Assembly: GCA_003674045.1 (NCBI GenBank)
Contig: PENC01000001.1
Coordinates: forward strand, 806,001-870,000
Source of the DNA: Streptomyces griseocarneus
GTDB taxonomy: Bacteria; Actinomycetota; Actinomycetes; Streptomycetales; Streptomycetaceae
Reading direction: 5' to 3'
DNA length: 64,000 nucleotides
This document shows positions 9,827-15,913 of this stretch, one piece after another. The notes beneath the pieces are model-generated. The model was not told the origin of the DNA. It made no database searches and worked only from the letters and a program-made list of their open reading frames with translations. The position numbers and the translations under genes were made by a program. The first letter of the stretch is position 1, and each line of letters begins with the position of its first letter.

Positions 9827-10338
9827 TTCCCGCACCCCTTGATTAGTTAGATCGCTGGCCCACTCTTCGACAGGCACTCATTCATCCGTGCCCGCCCCCC
9901 GCCAAGCGGGGCATGGACCAATTCCAAGGCACCACACCCCCAAACACCACCCAAAAATCGATGTGACCCACACCAAAAAACCCGCCCAACCAGCCAAAAC
10001 TTTGCTAACGAAAATTCACGTTTCCACAGGTCAAACCCCTAGATAACCCCGGGGGTAATACATTGCAAAGTAAGCAAAGGACCCACCGGGGGTGCCTCTT
10101 TCCGACCGTGTACGGGTATCAAACTTTCAGGAGCCGGCCTGGGGGCCTGCCTCGAACACGCCGAAAAATGGGTCAGGGGATGCCCGTGAGGGCCTCAGAG
10201 GGGCGTACAGGGGCCTTTTCGGGGGTCTGGCGGGCTTGTGGGGATGTTTGCGGGGTGTCTTGCTAATAAAAGAACCCCCTATCCGGTGATTGTGGTCACT
10301 TTCAAGGGGGCTGGCGTCACCTTTTTCGCGAATAACGC
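9827..10338. other. 512-bp intergenic region: AT-richer segment plus G-run segment
   Basis: No convincing gene. About 9,930-10,085 is much less GC-rich than its surroundings, with A-tracts and the leftward candidate -35 TTGACC (reverse of 10032-10037), and probably holds the promoter for the leftward genes. About 10,165-10,262 is a train of G runs. Such regions in integrative elements can contain replication origins or transfer sites; nothing here proves that. Confidence 0.4.
10165..10262 (+). repeat. Train of spaced G-runs on the top strand
   Basis: Runs of three to five G recur every 8-14 bp through about 95 bp (for example AGGGGCG, AGGGGCC, CGGGGGTC, GGCGGG, TGGGGAT, CGGGGTG). The spacing would allow G-quadruplexes on the + strand. 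It lies between two leftward genes and is not part of a plausible coding sequence. Confidence 0.4.
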
Positions 10339-10575
10339 CTAGACGAAGTCCTCTCCGCTCATGCCGACAGGCAGATCCGGACGCAGATCATGCAGTACGG
10401 CGGAACTGCATTCGAGTCGACGGGACGAAATCTCGACGAACAGGGCCCCGCAGCCGGCGGGGGAGCCCCCGGGTACGGAATGGTGGTGGGTTTCGTCGAG
10501 CCGGGCGGCTTTCCCGCACCGGCCACACTTCGACGAGTAGGGATCTACCCATAGAGTCGCTGTAAACTCACTCAT
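10339..10575 (-). CDS. Small Cys-containing hypothetical protein, 78 aa
   Basis: The ATG at 10573-10575 has AAGGGA about 8 nt upstream. Residues 17-20 are CGRC, with later single Cys residues, suggesting a small metal-binding fold of the kind common in actinobacterial mobile elements. The C-terminal half (LRPDLPVGMSGEDFV) is uncharacterised. No family is recognised. It follows the DUF397 gene in the same direction but is separated from it by a strong terminator, so it probably has its own promoter. Confidence 0.55.
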   Translation of the reverse strand: MSEFTATLWVDPYSSKCGRCGKAARLDETHHHSVPGGSPAGCGALFVEISSRRLECSSAVLHDLRPDLPVGMSGEDFV

Positions 10576-10635
10576 TTACATTTCCCTTTCTCGGATGTGA
10601 GTGATTTTCGGGATCGCCTGACTGGCAGCAAAAAG

Positions 10636-10662
10636 CCCCGTCCCACTCACGGTGGGACGGGG
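10636..10662 (-). terminator. Intrinsic terminator of the XRE-DUF397 pair
   Basis: Perfect 11-bp stem (CCCCGTCCCAC at 10636-10646, GTGGGACGGGG at 10652-10662) with a 5-nt loop. Read leftward it is followed by CTTTTTGC, a proper U-tract. It sits 16 bp past the DUF397 stop. Confidence 0.85.
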
Positions 10663-10677
10663 CACGACTGCGGGAGG

Positions 10678-10890
10678 CTACGCGCCGTCGCGCACGTCGC
10701 TCTTGACTCCGGCCACGAACGACGACCAGGCGGCAGCCGAGAAGGACAGTGCGGGGCCAGCCGGAGCTTTACTGTCCCGGACTGGGACAGAGCCGGGGAA
10801 CTGTCGGTCAGCAACCTCGACGCAGTTGGAATTAGAGTTGCTGTGACTGGACTTTCGCCATATCGCGCGGTTCAGGTCAGCCCTGTTCAT
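10678..10890 (-). CDS. DUF397 protein, 70 aa
   Basis: Clear DUF397 signatures: WRKSSHS near residue 11, NCVEVA, VRDSK, and the W..F..GVK block near the end. DUF397 proteins are small, abundant in Streptomyces, and almost always paired with an XRE regulator of the DUF5753 class. BldB and WhiJ-linked small proteins belong to such systems. The start overlaps the end of the XRE gene by 14 bp, which implies coupling. A partner or modulator role is known for the family; no specific target is known here. A short SNSNSN repeat lies near the N-terminus. Confidence 0.9.
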   Translation of the reverse strand: MNRADLNRAIWRKSSHSNSNSNCVEVADRQFPGSVPVRDSKAPAGPALSFSAAAWSSFVAGVKSDVRDGA

Positions 10891-11773
10891 AGTTCTCCGC
10901 CATTTCGAGAATCTGGCGCCTCGACTCCTCTTCTGTCAGCGCCTTACTTGAGATATTCCTGAATGCTGCGTCGTATTGCGCAACCTCGCCTTCCCTGTCC
11001 AAGTACAGATCCCCCGTGTAACCATCGGCGAAGATGGTTGTTGGCTCGGCCGGCTTGCCGCTCCCCGTGAGAGGAAAGCGCAAGACGGTGAACTGTGCCG
11101 CCATGAGTCCCTGGTGCAGTCCAGCGCGGAAGGGCACCACGGTGAGCTTGACGTTGGGCAGTTCGCTGATTTCTGCCAAGTGCCGAAGCTGCCCTGCCAT
11201 CGTGTTATGCCCGCCGATAGGGAATCTAAGTACAGCCTCACAGAGAACCACTGCGACCATCGGTGGGCTGATCACCCGCGTCAGCAGGGATCGCCGCTTG
11301 ACGCGAAGCTGTACACGTCGTTCTATCTCCGCCGGGGCCTTGTCCGGGTGGCCCGCCTCGATGATCTGCCGCGCGTACTGCTCAGTTTGGAGTAGCCCCG
11401 GCACCAAGATGGATTCGTAGATGTCTAGCTGCTCCGCTGCTTCTTCCAGGCCGATGAAGACGTCGAATCCCTCGGGGATCACATCGCCGTACGCGTGCCA
11501 CCATCCGCGATTCTTACCTTCTCCCGCGAGGGCTTTCAGAGCCCGGGTCAGCTCAGCGTCTGCGCCGTACACCCGGCACATGAGCTCAACCTCGTGGCTC
11601 CGGATCGCCACCTGTCCTGTCTCGTAGCGCCACAGCGTGGAAGTGGACCGCTCCAACGCCTTCGCTGCCGCTCTTACGGTGAGTCCTGCGCGTTCGCGTA
11701 GCTCTGTCAGGTGTCGCCCGAGTTGTCTACGCGGCACGGTTGATCCTGTCGGCCCTGCTGGTTCGTCTGACAC
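10877..11773 (-). CDS. XRE-family regulator with DUF5753 domain, 298 aa
   Basis: An N-terminal helix-turn-helix (residues about 15-70; LTVRAAAKALERSTSTLWRYE) is followed by the DUF5753 sensor-like domain (GLEEAAEQLDIYESILVPGLLQT, then PNVKLTVVPF). GTG at 11771-11773 is chosen because GAGGGAG lies 5 nt upstream; an ATG 30 bp further upstream is the alternative. Relatives such as WhiJ-type proteins repress genes until a small DUF397 partner or another signal relieves them. Two dyads just upstream may be its own operators. It forms a coupled pair with the DUF397 gene. Confidence 0.9.
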   Translation of the reverse strand: MSDEPAGPTGSTVPRRQLGRHLTELRERAGLTVRAAAKALERSTSTLWRYETGQVAIRSHEVELMCRVYGADAELTRALKALAGEGKNRGWWHAYGDVIPEGFDVFIGLEEAAEQLDIYESILVPGLLQTEQYARQIIEAGHPDKAPAEIERRVQLRVKRRSLLTRVISPPMVAVVLCEAVLRFPIGGHNTMAGQLRHLAEISELPNVKLTVVPFRAGLHQGLMAAQFTVLRFPLTGSGKPAEPTTIFADGYTGDLYLDREGEVAQYDAAFRNISSKALTEEESRRQILEMAENYEQG

Positions 11774-12120
11774 ACCAACTCCCTCTTGTTGGCCGCACAT
11801 CTGAAACGCCTTCGCGCTCGAAATGAAAGCATCGAGTTGAGCAGTCTGCAATGGACGTCAACTCGTATGAGCGACTTCAAATGAAGTCTTGCAAAATGCC
11901 TCGCACAGGAGCACTCTGAGCTCTCACCGACGCCTCATGTGCCGCCCGATCGGCGGAAGTTGGAGACACCGGGGCGTGAACGGCCCGCTCCAGCGGGGGC
12001 CTTCGACGTCTAGCTGATCGGCGGTCCGCCGCGCCCAGGAGGGCCGGAAGGCATGGAAAACCCCCGCAGTCGACGCCTCGACCCGGGGGCATGGACCACC
12101 TGAAAGAGAGGCAGGCAGCC
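11774..12120. other. 347-bp divergent intergenic region
   Basis: Lies between the leftward XRE gene and the rightward run of small genes. The XRE-proximal 110 bp are AT-richer and hold two dyads, annotated separately. From 12,000 on it is GC-rich with hairpin potential (CCCCCGCAGTCGACG ... CCCGGGGG at about 12,061-12,090). I see no gene in it. Confidence 0.5.
11834..11888. promoter_or_regulatory. Two dyads upstream of the XRE regulator
   Basis: GAGTTGA (11834-11840) pairs with TCAACTC (11858-11864). GACTTCA (11873-11879) pairs with TGAAGTC (11882-11888), a compact 16-bp dyad. Read leftward, TTGACG at 11855-11860 could be a -35 element. The position suggests autoregulatory operators of the XRE protein; this is inferred. 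Confidence 0.4.
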
Positions 12121-12300
12121 ATGCAAGAGCATAGGCAAGCGCAGCCCGGATCGGACACCGGGGCACGAAACGATCAGAGCACGCCCGGGAACGCGCCCCC
12201 CGGGGCACAGCTCGACCGGTGGCAGCCGGCCAGGGGTCGACGGGTTTTTCAGTGCGGCCGGTTCACCATCGTCGAGAAGACCCCGGGAATGTCATGGTGA
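12121..12300 (+). CDS. Hypothetical protein, 59 aa
   Basis: Start ATG at 12121, preceded by GAGAGGCAGG; an in-frame ATG at 12091 is possible. The first 45 residues are polar and Gln/Pro-rich, and the end (FQCGRFTIVEKTPG) is ordered-looking. No family is recognised. It overlaps the next gene by 7 bp and opens a chain of four overlapping small genes, probably one transcript. Confidence 0.5.
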   Translation: MQEHRQAQPGSDTGARNDQSTPGNAPPGAQLDRWQPARGRRVFQCGRFTIVEKTPGMSW

Positions 12301-12743
12301 CGCCCCAGCCGGTCCCGGCGACCGTGCCCTCGTACCAGCCGGTGATCCCCATGCCGCACACGTCGGCCATGGGCCCCGTCTACGTCGTGAACTGCGGCGA
12401 GTGTGTCAGAGAGCTCGAAGCACGCGGCCGGGCCCGAGCCCGCGGCGACGAAGCCGCGGTCCGGCGGATCGACGAGTACCTGGACGCCCACCGTGCCGAG
12501 TGCCGCATGCAGGGCGGGGCGCCCGCCTGGGTGCCGGGCCTCGGTGAGTTCGCCGTCGACCTGTCGCACGGCGATGCCGTCGCGGGTCAGGTCGTCGGGC
12601 GGGACGGCCAGGAAGCGATCCTGCGTGTGCCGGGCGAGGACGAGCCCCGGCACACCAGCACCTTCCGCCAGGCGTCTGTTCTCGAAGAGCTGTCGGTGAA
12701 GAACGCGGTGGTCAACCGTCGCAGGGGAGGGTTGCCGTGGTGA
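12294..12743 (+). CDS. Hypothetical protein with GEFAVD-type domain, 149 aa
   Basis: The ATG at 12294 overlaps the previous gene. Residues about 30-75 contain NCGECVRELEARGRARARGD ending in a conserved-looking HRAECR, a possible Cys/His metal site with helical Arg/Glu segments. Residues about 83-125 (GEFAVDLSHGDAV...) form a small beta-rich domain that recurs in the next gene. The function is unknown. Proteins like this are frequent in Streptomyces accessory regions beside XRE/DUF397 pairs. Confidence 0.65.
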   Translation: MVTPQPVPATVPSYQPVIPMPHTSAMGPVYVVNCGECVRELEARGRARARGDEAAVRRIDEYLDAHRAECRMQGGAPAWVPGLGEFAVDLSHGDAVAGQVVGRDGQEAILRVPGEDEPRHTSTFRQASVLEELSVKNAVVNRRRGGLPW

Positions 12744-12958
12744 TCGGGCGCTGGGTGCCGAGGAAAGGTGAGTTCGCCGTCGACACCACGAACGGCGTGG
12801 CCGTCGTGGGCGAGGTCATCGAGGCGGGCGAGGGCGGGGTGACCTTGAGCCCGCCGGGCGGCGGGCGGGCGTGGACCACCGAGGAGTACCGGGTGCCGAC
12901 CAGGCACGAGGATGCGCGGGCGCGGGTCGCTGCCGCCACCGCGCGGCGGCTCCGGTGA
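12737..12958 (+). CDS. Hypothetical protein with GEFAVD-type domain, 73 aa
   Basis: Start GTG at 12737 (a GTG at 12740 is equally possible), with GGGGAGGG upstream and a 7-bp overlap with the previous gene. The bulk of the protein (KGEFAVDTTNGVAVVGEVIE, then a PGGG turn and a Thr-rich strand) parallels the C-terminal domain of its neighbour, so the two look like a duplication. The Arg/Ala-rich tail is probably helical. The function is unknown. Confidence 0.65.
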   Translation: MVIGRWVPRKGEFAVDTTNGVAVVGEVIEAGEGGVTLSPPGGGRAWTTEEYRVPTRHEDARARVAAATARRLR

Positions 12959-13215
12959 GCAGCGAGATACGCCCCGGCTGGGTGATCCAGCCGTATGACG
13001 TGCGGCCGGATCACCGCATGGTCCTGTGCGACATCTGCGGGGCTTGCCCGGACGATCCGGGCGTCCCCTGGCCGATCATCAACGAATGGATCATCAGGCA
13101 CGTGGCGGAGAAGGGCCACCGCGAATTCGTCCAGGTGACCAGGTTCCTGTCGGCGTGCCCGCCGGAGGGTGACGTTGAAGAGTCGTCCGAGCCGGACCAG
13201 GCCGGACACCCGTAA
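12955..13215 (+). CDS. Hypothetical protein with one CxxC, 86 aa
   Basis: The GTG at 12955 overlaps the previous stop (GTGA). The core (MVLCDICGACPDDPGVPWP, then a helix with WIIRHVAEKGHREF) is a widespread Streptomyces small-protein type with a CDIC knuckle, a third Cys and a downstream His, consistent with one zinc site. The name and biochemical role are not established. It is last in the coupled run 12,121-13,215 and is followed by a terminator-like structure. Confidence 0.7.
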   Translation: MSSEIRPGWVIQPYDVRPDHRMVLCDICGACPDDPGVPWPIINEWIIRHVAEKGHREFVQVTRFLSACPPEGDVEESSEPDQAGHP

Positions 13216-13521
13216 AGCCCCTGCCCCTCTATAGGCAGCTCAGCGCACCCCCGAGCGCTGGGGGGAGGGGCAGGCCCAAGCGCCCGCCCGGTCGCCTGTG
13301 AGACGGCTGGCGGCCGGGCGGGTCACCAGACCGCCAAGCAGCCCCCTCCCTCCGTCCGGCTGTACGGGGGACAGTCGCACGGAGTACAGACTCCGCCCTT
13401 GCTGGGTGCTTCACTCCCCAGCTAGGACGGGCACCACGCCCGTTCGGTCGCACGACAACCGGACGGGTGCACCGTCGCACAACTGCACCGTTCCACTCCG
13501 TCACGGAAGAGGAGCATTGCG
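13216..13521. other. 306-bp intergenic region
   Basis: Begins with a terminator-like structure (13,220-13,274). The remainder is GC-rich with short inverted repeats and probably carries the promoter of the 46-aa gene at 13,522. No gene is supported. Confidence 0.45.
13220..13274 (+). terminator. Compound hairpin after the small-gene run
   Basis: CCTGCCCCTC (13220-13229) pairs with GAGGGGCAGG (13265-13274), enclosing a second hairpin around CCCCGAGCGCTGGGG. It lies directly after the stop at 13,215, with no T-tract. Confidence 0.5.
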
Positions 13522-13662
13522 ATGGGACACCAAGAGGATCAAGCAATTTCGTGCAGCGATCCCGCATGCCCGGGGTCGAAAAGCGTCGTCTATGTGTACG
13601 ACGACGATGGGAATGTCACGAGTCAGCAGTCGTGGCCCTGCAACGTGTGCGGAAAGCAGTGA
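13522..13662 (+). CDS. Tiny zinc-ribbon-like protein, 46 aa
   Basis: The ATG at 13522 has GAGGAG about 9 nt upstream. The product contains CSDPAC near residue 11 and ends with CNVCGKQ, so four Cys are arranged as two knuckles around a beta-like middle (SVVYVYDDDGNVTSQQ). This is the layout of a minimal zinc ribbon. No family name is known to me. It stands alone, with a strong hairpin downstream, and is easily missed because of its length. Confidence 0.6.
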   Translation: MGHQEDQAISCSDPACPGSKSVVYVYDDDGNVTSQQSWPCNVCGKQ

Positions 13663-13718
13663 CTGTAGCCACCGCGTGATCGCATCCAACGTCCCCTGGG
13701 CACAGGTGGGGTGACGTG

Positions 13719-13746
13719 TGCAGCCCCCGGAGGGCCGGGGGCTGCA
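13719..13746 (+). terminator. Strong GC hairpin
   Basis: Perfect 12-bp stem (TGCAGCCCCCGG at 13719-13730, CCGGGGGCTGCA at 13735-13746) with a 4-nt loop and no T-tract. It separates the 46-aa gene from the next one. Confidence 0.65.
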
Positions 13747-13816
13747 TGCCGCTGGTGCGGGTGACGTTCAGGGCAAAGCCGGGGCGTCAGGTAGCCGATG
13801 GGAGGACGCTGGTCCT

Positions 13817-14059
13817 ATGCAGGAAACGACACCCCAAAATCCGCCGCTAGTCCGACACTCCGCCTGCGGGAACCCTATGTGGTGGGACGTGACGTATCCC
13901 TATCCGCCAGCGTGGTACTGCTCGGTCTGCCGGTTCCCCCCTGAGCGGGAAAGGAACGCCTCCGCCACTGTGCCCCCGGTGTGTCCCGAGGGGTGCGCTA
14001 GTCCCGTGGTTTTTACCGATGGGAGGGGATCTGTTCAGTTCGTGTGCCACCGCACCTAG
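13817..14059 (+). CDS. Cys-rich hypothetical protein, 80 aa
   Basis: Start ATG at 13817 with GGAGG upstream at a longish spacing. The product has a CSVC knuckle in a Trp/Pro/Tyr-rich context (MWWDVTYPYPPAWYCSVC), CPEGC later, and a Cys near the C-terminus, so a small zinc-binding fold is likely. The function is unknown. It converges with the leftward GntR gene. Confidence 0.55.
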   Translation: MQETTPQNPPLVRHSACGNPMWWDVTYPYPPAWYCSVCRFPPERERNASATVPPVCPEGCASPVVFTDGRGSVQFVCHRT

Positions 14060-14173
14060 CGGGGTGTCCTCCCGAGGGCGCGGCGGAAGCGACTCAGGCG
14101 TGGGCGGATCACCGGGGCATCCCTGACGCGAGGCCGTAACCCCGCGCGGGCAGAGAAGCCCAGCAACAGCAAG

Positions 14174-14201
14174 GAGCCCCCGCCCATCCGGGCGGGGGCT
14201 C
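14174..14201 (-). terminator. Bidirectional hairpin between convergent genes
   Basis: Perfect 12-bp stem (GAGCCCCCGCCC at 14174-14185, GGGCGGGGGCTC at 14190-14201), loop ATCC. It serves the GntR gene (stop at 14,243) and possibly the rightward 80-aa gene. Confidence 0.7.
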
Positions 14202-14242
14202 GTCGTTCTTCCGGACCGGCGGCCGGCTGCCACGAGCCGCGC

Positions 14243-14518
14243 TTACTCGCCCTGGCCGTCGCCGTCGGCCTGGGCGGTTCGGTCCCGTACGTACGTTCCG
14301 CGCTTCGGCACCGTGTAGACGTAGCCCTGCTCGACCAAGTACTTGATGGCGTTCTGTGCCGTGGCCAGCGCGACGCCATAAAGCTCCACCATCTTGGGGC
14401 CTGACGGAATGGGGCAGTCCACGGCGAGCGCCCCTTTCTCGATGTCCCTGATGATGTCCGCCGCGATCTGCCGGTACGGCGGGACGGGGCCCCGGTGGTT
14501 GATCTCGCTCACTGCCAT
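14243..14518 (-). CDS. GntR-family regulator (winged helix only), 91 aa
   Basis: A GntR DNA-binding domain fills the protein: PPYRQIAADIIRDIEKGAL, then the recognition region VALATAQNAIKYLVEQGYVY and the wing KRGTYV. There is no effector-binding domain, like the short KorA/KorSA-type repressors that control transfer or replication in actinomycete integrative elements. The ATG at 14516-14518 is used. Three copies of a CCTAG-containing motif lie just upstream in the divergent promoter region and are good operator candidates. A transfer or replication switch role is inferred. Confidence 0.85.
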   Translation of the reverse strand: MAVSEINHRGPVPPYRQIAADIIRDIEKGALAVDCPIPSGPKMVELYGVALATAQNAIKYLVEQGYVYTVPKRGTYVRDRTAQADGDGQGE

Positions 14519-14525
14519 GTGTTGA

Positions 14526-14592
14526 GCCTAGGCAACGAGCCGACCTCACACCTATCTAGGTAAGGCCGGTAAGCCTAGACAAGGCTATGTAA
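14526..14592. promoter_or_regulatory. Three CCTAG-type repeats, putative GntR operators
   Basis: Three related sites lie between the GntR gene and the rightward gene at 14,694: AGCCTAGGCAA near 14,526 (with a perfect GCCTAGGC palindrome), TATCTAGGTAAGG near 14,553, and AGCCTAGACAAGG near 14,571. Shared core: (A)GCCTAG(G/A)CAA. Direct repeats at a divergent promoter next to a GntR gene are typical autoregulatory operators. Confidence 0.55.
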
Positions 14593-14623
14593 GGGGCGTA
14601 GCGTCGCGAGGCGAATACAAAAC

Positions 14624-14659
14624 GCCCCGAACGGATCGTTGCGACCGATCCGCCGGGGC
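14624..14659 (+). other. Leader hairpin upstream of the 155-aa gene
   Basis: Nested stem: GCCCCG/CGGGGC outside and CGGATCG/CGATCCG inside, loop about 6 nt, ending 34 bp before the ATG at 14,694. It could terminate earlier transcripts or shape the 5' leader. Confidence 0.45.
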
Positions 14660-14693
14660 TTCGCCACTCAGCTAATGAGGAGCTGAACGACGC

Positions 14694-15161
14694 ATGCGTG
14701 ACTCTATCCTGCGTGTCCTCCAGTGGCCGATCCGTTGGATACTCCGTCTCTTACAGCCGACACCGGGACGGCACAGCGCCGCCTACCTCAACCACGCCCA
14801 GCTCCCGCCCCTGCCGGAGATCATCCCGTGGCCCGCCCCGGTCCCCCCGCTCGACCACGACCCCCGCGACGACGTCTTCTGGCACGCGGGCGCCCCGCTA
14901 GTCGGCCAGCACGTCATCGCAGAGATCGCAGAGGAGGAGTGGCGGCTGGAGCAGCAGCGGCAGGTGCAGCGCAACTTCGCCCTGTACGCCGCGGCGCAGG
15001 GCTGGGATCACCTGGACCGCCAGGCCGAAGACGGGGTTCTTGGCGGCGAGCCTGGCCCTGGTGGCCAGGACTGGCCAGACGTGCTGTACGTGACACCCGG
15101 AACCAGGCTCGGCTCCCTACGGATCGTCGGCATGCCCGATGGAACGGCGGTGCAGGCATGA
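14694..15161 (+). CDS. Hypothetical protein, 155 aa
   Basis: ATG at 14694 with GAGGAG upstream at long spacing. The N-terminus is basic-amphipathic (LRVLQWPIRWILRLLQP), probably a membrane-associated helix rather than a full transmembrane span. A Pro-rich stretch and a charged helix (EIAEEEWRLEQQRQVQRNF) follow. No family is recognised. It overlaps the next gene by 4 bp (ATGA), and the pair ends in a proper terminator. It sits at the right end of the element, under probable GntR control. Confidence 0.6.
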   Translation: MRDSILRVLQWPIRWILRLLQPTPGRHSAAYLNHAQLPPLPEIIPWPAPVPPLDHDPRDDVFWHAGAPLVGQHVIAEIAEEEWRLEQQRQVQRNFALYAAAQGWDHLDRQAEDGVLGGEPGPGGQDWPDVLYVTPGTRLGSLRIVGMPDGTAVQA

Positions 15162-15436
15162 CTGCCTTCGACTCCTGCCCGCAGTGCGGGCGCGTCGTCC
15201 GACGGTACGTTGACCGGGGCAGCGGCCCCGTCGGCTGGGTGACCGACCCGCACGAGTGCCCGCGGAAGCCCGCTCCGGCTGCGGAGCCCCCCGTCGAGCC
15301 TTCCACGTGTGGCGCCCGGCGCCCGGGATGGGAGAGCGGACCGCCCATCGGTATCAACCGCATCCCGTGTGTCCGTGAGCGCGGCCACCAGGGTGATCAC
15401 GAGAACGCGTGGTGCCAGCGCTGGCCGATCGGATAG
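15158..15436 (+). CDS. Small Cys-rich protein, 92 aa
   Basis: The ATG at 15158 overlaps the previous stop. CPQCGR at residues 7-12 and a later Cys (HECPRK) form one probable zinc site. Further Cys/His residues follow (STCGAR, PCVRERGHQGDH.NAWC), the last resembling a C-x-H-x-H-x-C arrangement. The function is unknown. It is the last gene of the element before the attachment site. Confidence 0.6.
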   Translation: MTAFDSCPQCGRVVRRYVDRGSGPVGWVTDPHECPRKPAPAAEPPVEPSTCGARRPGWESGPPIGINRIPCVRERGHQGDHENAWCQRWPIG

Positions 15437-15445
15437 CACCCGCAC

Positions 15446-15477
15446 AGAAGCCCCCTCTGGAGCCGGAGGGGGCTTCT
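15446..15477 (+). terminator. Intrinsic terminator at the right end of the element
   Basis: Perfect 12-bp stem (AGAAGCCCCCTC at 15446-15457, GAGGGGGCTTCT at 15466-15477), 8-nt loop, partial T-richness after it, 10 bp past the stop of the 92-aa gene. Confidence 0.75.
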
Positions 15478-15552
15478 TCGTGTCTGCCCTCGTTCCCTGT
15501 GTCGAAGGCGGTAGGCCGGACTCGTGGGCTATGCCTGCCAGGCCAGGAGGCC

Positions 15553-15574
15553 GCGTGACCAGTGCGTGACCAGT
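15553..15574 (+). repeat. Tandem 11-bp repeat near the attachment site
   Basis: Two exact back-to-back copies of GCGTGACCAGT. A related GGTGACCAGCA lies on the other side of the tRNA fragment at about 15,778-15,788. Short direct repeats flanking a tRNA attachment core are typical arm-type integrase or excisionase sites; this role is inferred. Confidence 0.4.
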
Positions 15575-15655
15575 AGGGGCCAGAAGCACTCAGAAACACG
15601 CAGGACAGGCCAGGTACGATGGCGGTACAGCTAAACCCTTTCGACCCGCGTTTCA

Positions 15656-15717
15656 GCAGGTCAGAAGCCTGCGGGGCTAGTGCCCGAGAGGAGAGTTCAA
15701 GTCCCCCCTCGGACACA
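15656..15717 (+). other. tRNA-Leu 3' fragment, probable attR of the integrative element
   Basis: Positions 15695-15717 read as a T-loop (GTTCAAGTC), T-stem 3' arm, acceptor 3' arm CTCGGAC and discriminator A of a tRNA, best matching tRNA-Leu. Upstream, GCTAGTGCCC (about 15675-15684) also resembles the end of a tRNA-Leu anticodon stem and variable arm. A hairpin with 7-nt loop lies at 15656-15672, but its loop lacks the invariant U33. The T-stem 5' strand is GAGAG, which cannot pair with CCCCC, and no 5' GTCCGAG arm exists upstream. It is therefore a remnant. The intact gene is expected at the element's left end, outside the window. Confidence 0.65.
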
Positions 15718-15723
15718 GTCGAG

Positions 15724-15748
15724 AAACCCCAGCATTGCTGGGGTTTTT
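15724..15748 (+). terminator. Terminator directly after the tRNA fragment
   Basis: Perfect 10-bp stem (AAACCCCAGC at 15724-15733, GCTGGGGTTT at 15737-15746) with loop ATT and a continuing T-tract. This is a native tRNA terminator, supporting the view that the chromosomal side of the attachment site begins here. Confidence 0.85.
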
Positions 15749-15811
15749 CTGTGTTTGGGAGGCGATGGTGGCCGGTAGGTGACCAGCAGCCCTCAGATAT
15801 AGCCCCTTTGT

Positions 15812-15874
15812 CCGGAGTCGGTACCTTTGGTGTGGCCGCCCTGTGGTGTGTCCACCCCGGCCGACCGACTCCGG
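15812..15874 (+). promoter_or_regulatory. Long inverted repeat in the leader of the MFS gene
   Basis: CCGGAGTCGGT (15812-15822) and ACCGACTCCGG (15864-15874) are perfect 11-bp complements, enclosing 41 nt that contain further short complementary segments. It lies 40 bp before the start at 15,914. It could be an RNA structure or a pair of operator half-sites. Confidence 0.4.
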
Positions 15875-15913
15875 CAGCAGCCGCTTCGCTGCGCTCCCAG
15901 AGATCCACGAGGC

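Noticed and set aside
10063..10289. Two short rightward frames (67 and 65 codons) in the G-run region
   Set aside because: No ribosome site, overlapping each other in different frames, and composition explained by the G-run repeat.
15600..15717. A complete tRNA gene at the attachment site
   Set aside because: The T-arm and acceptor 3' arm are present, but there is no 5' acceptor strand, the T-stem is mismatched, and the anticodon-like loop lacks U33.
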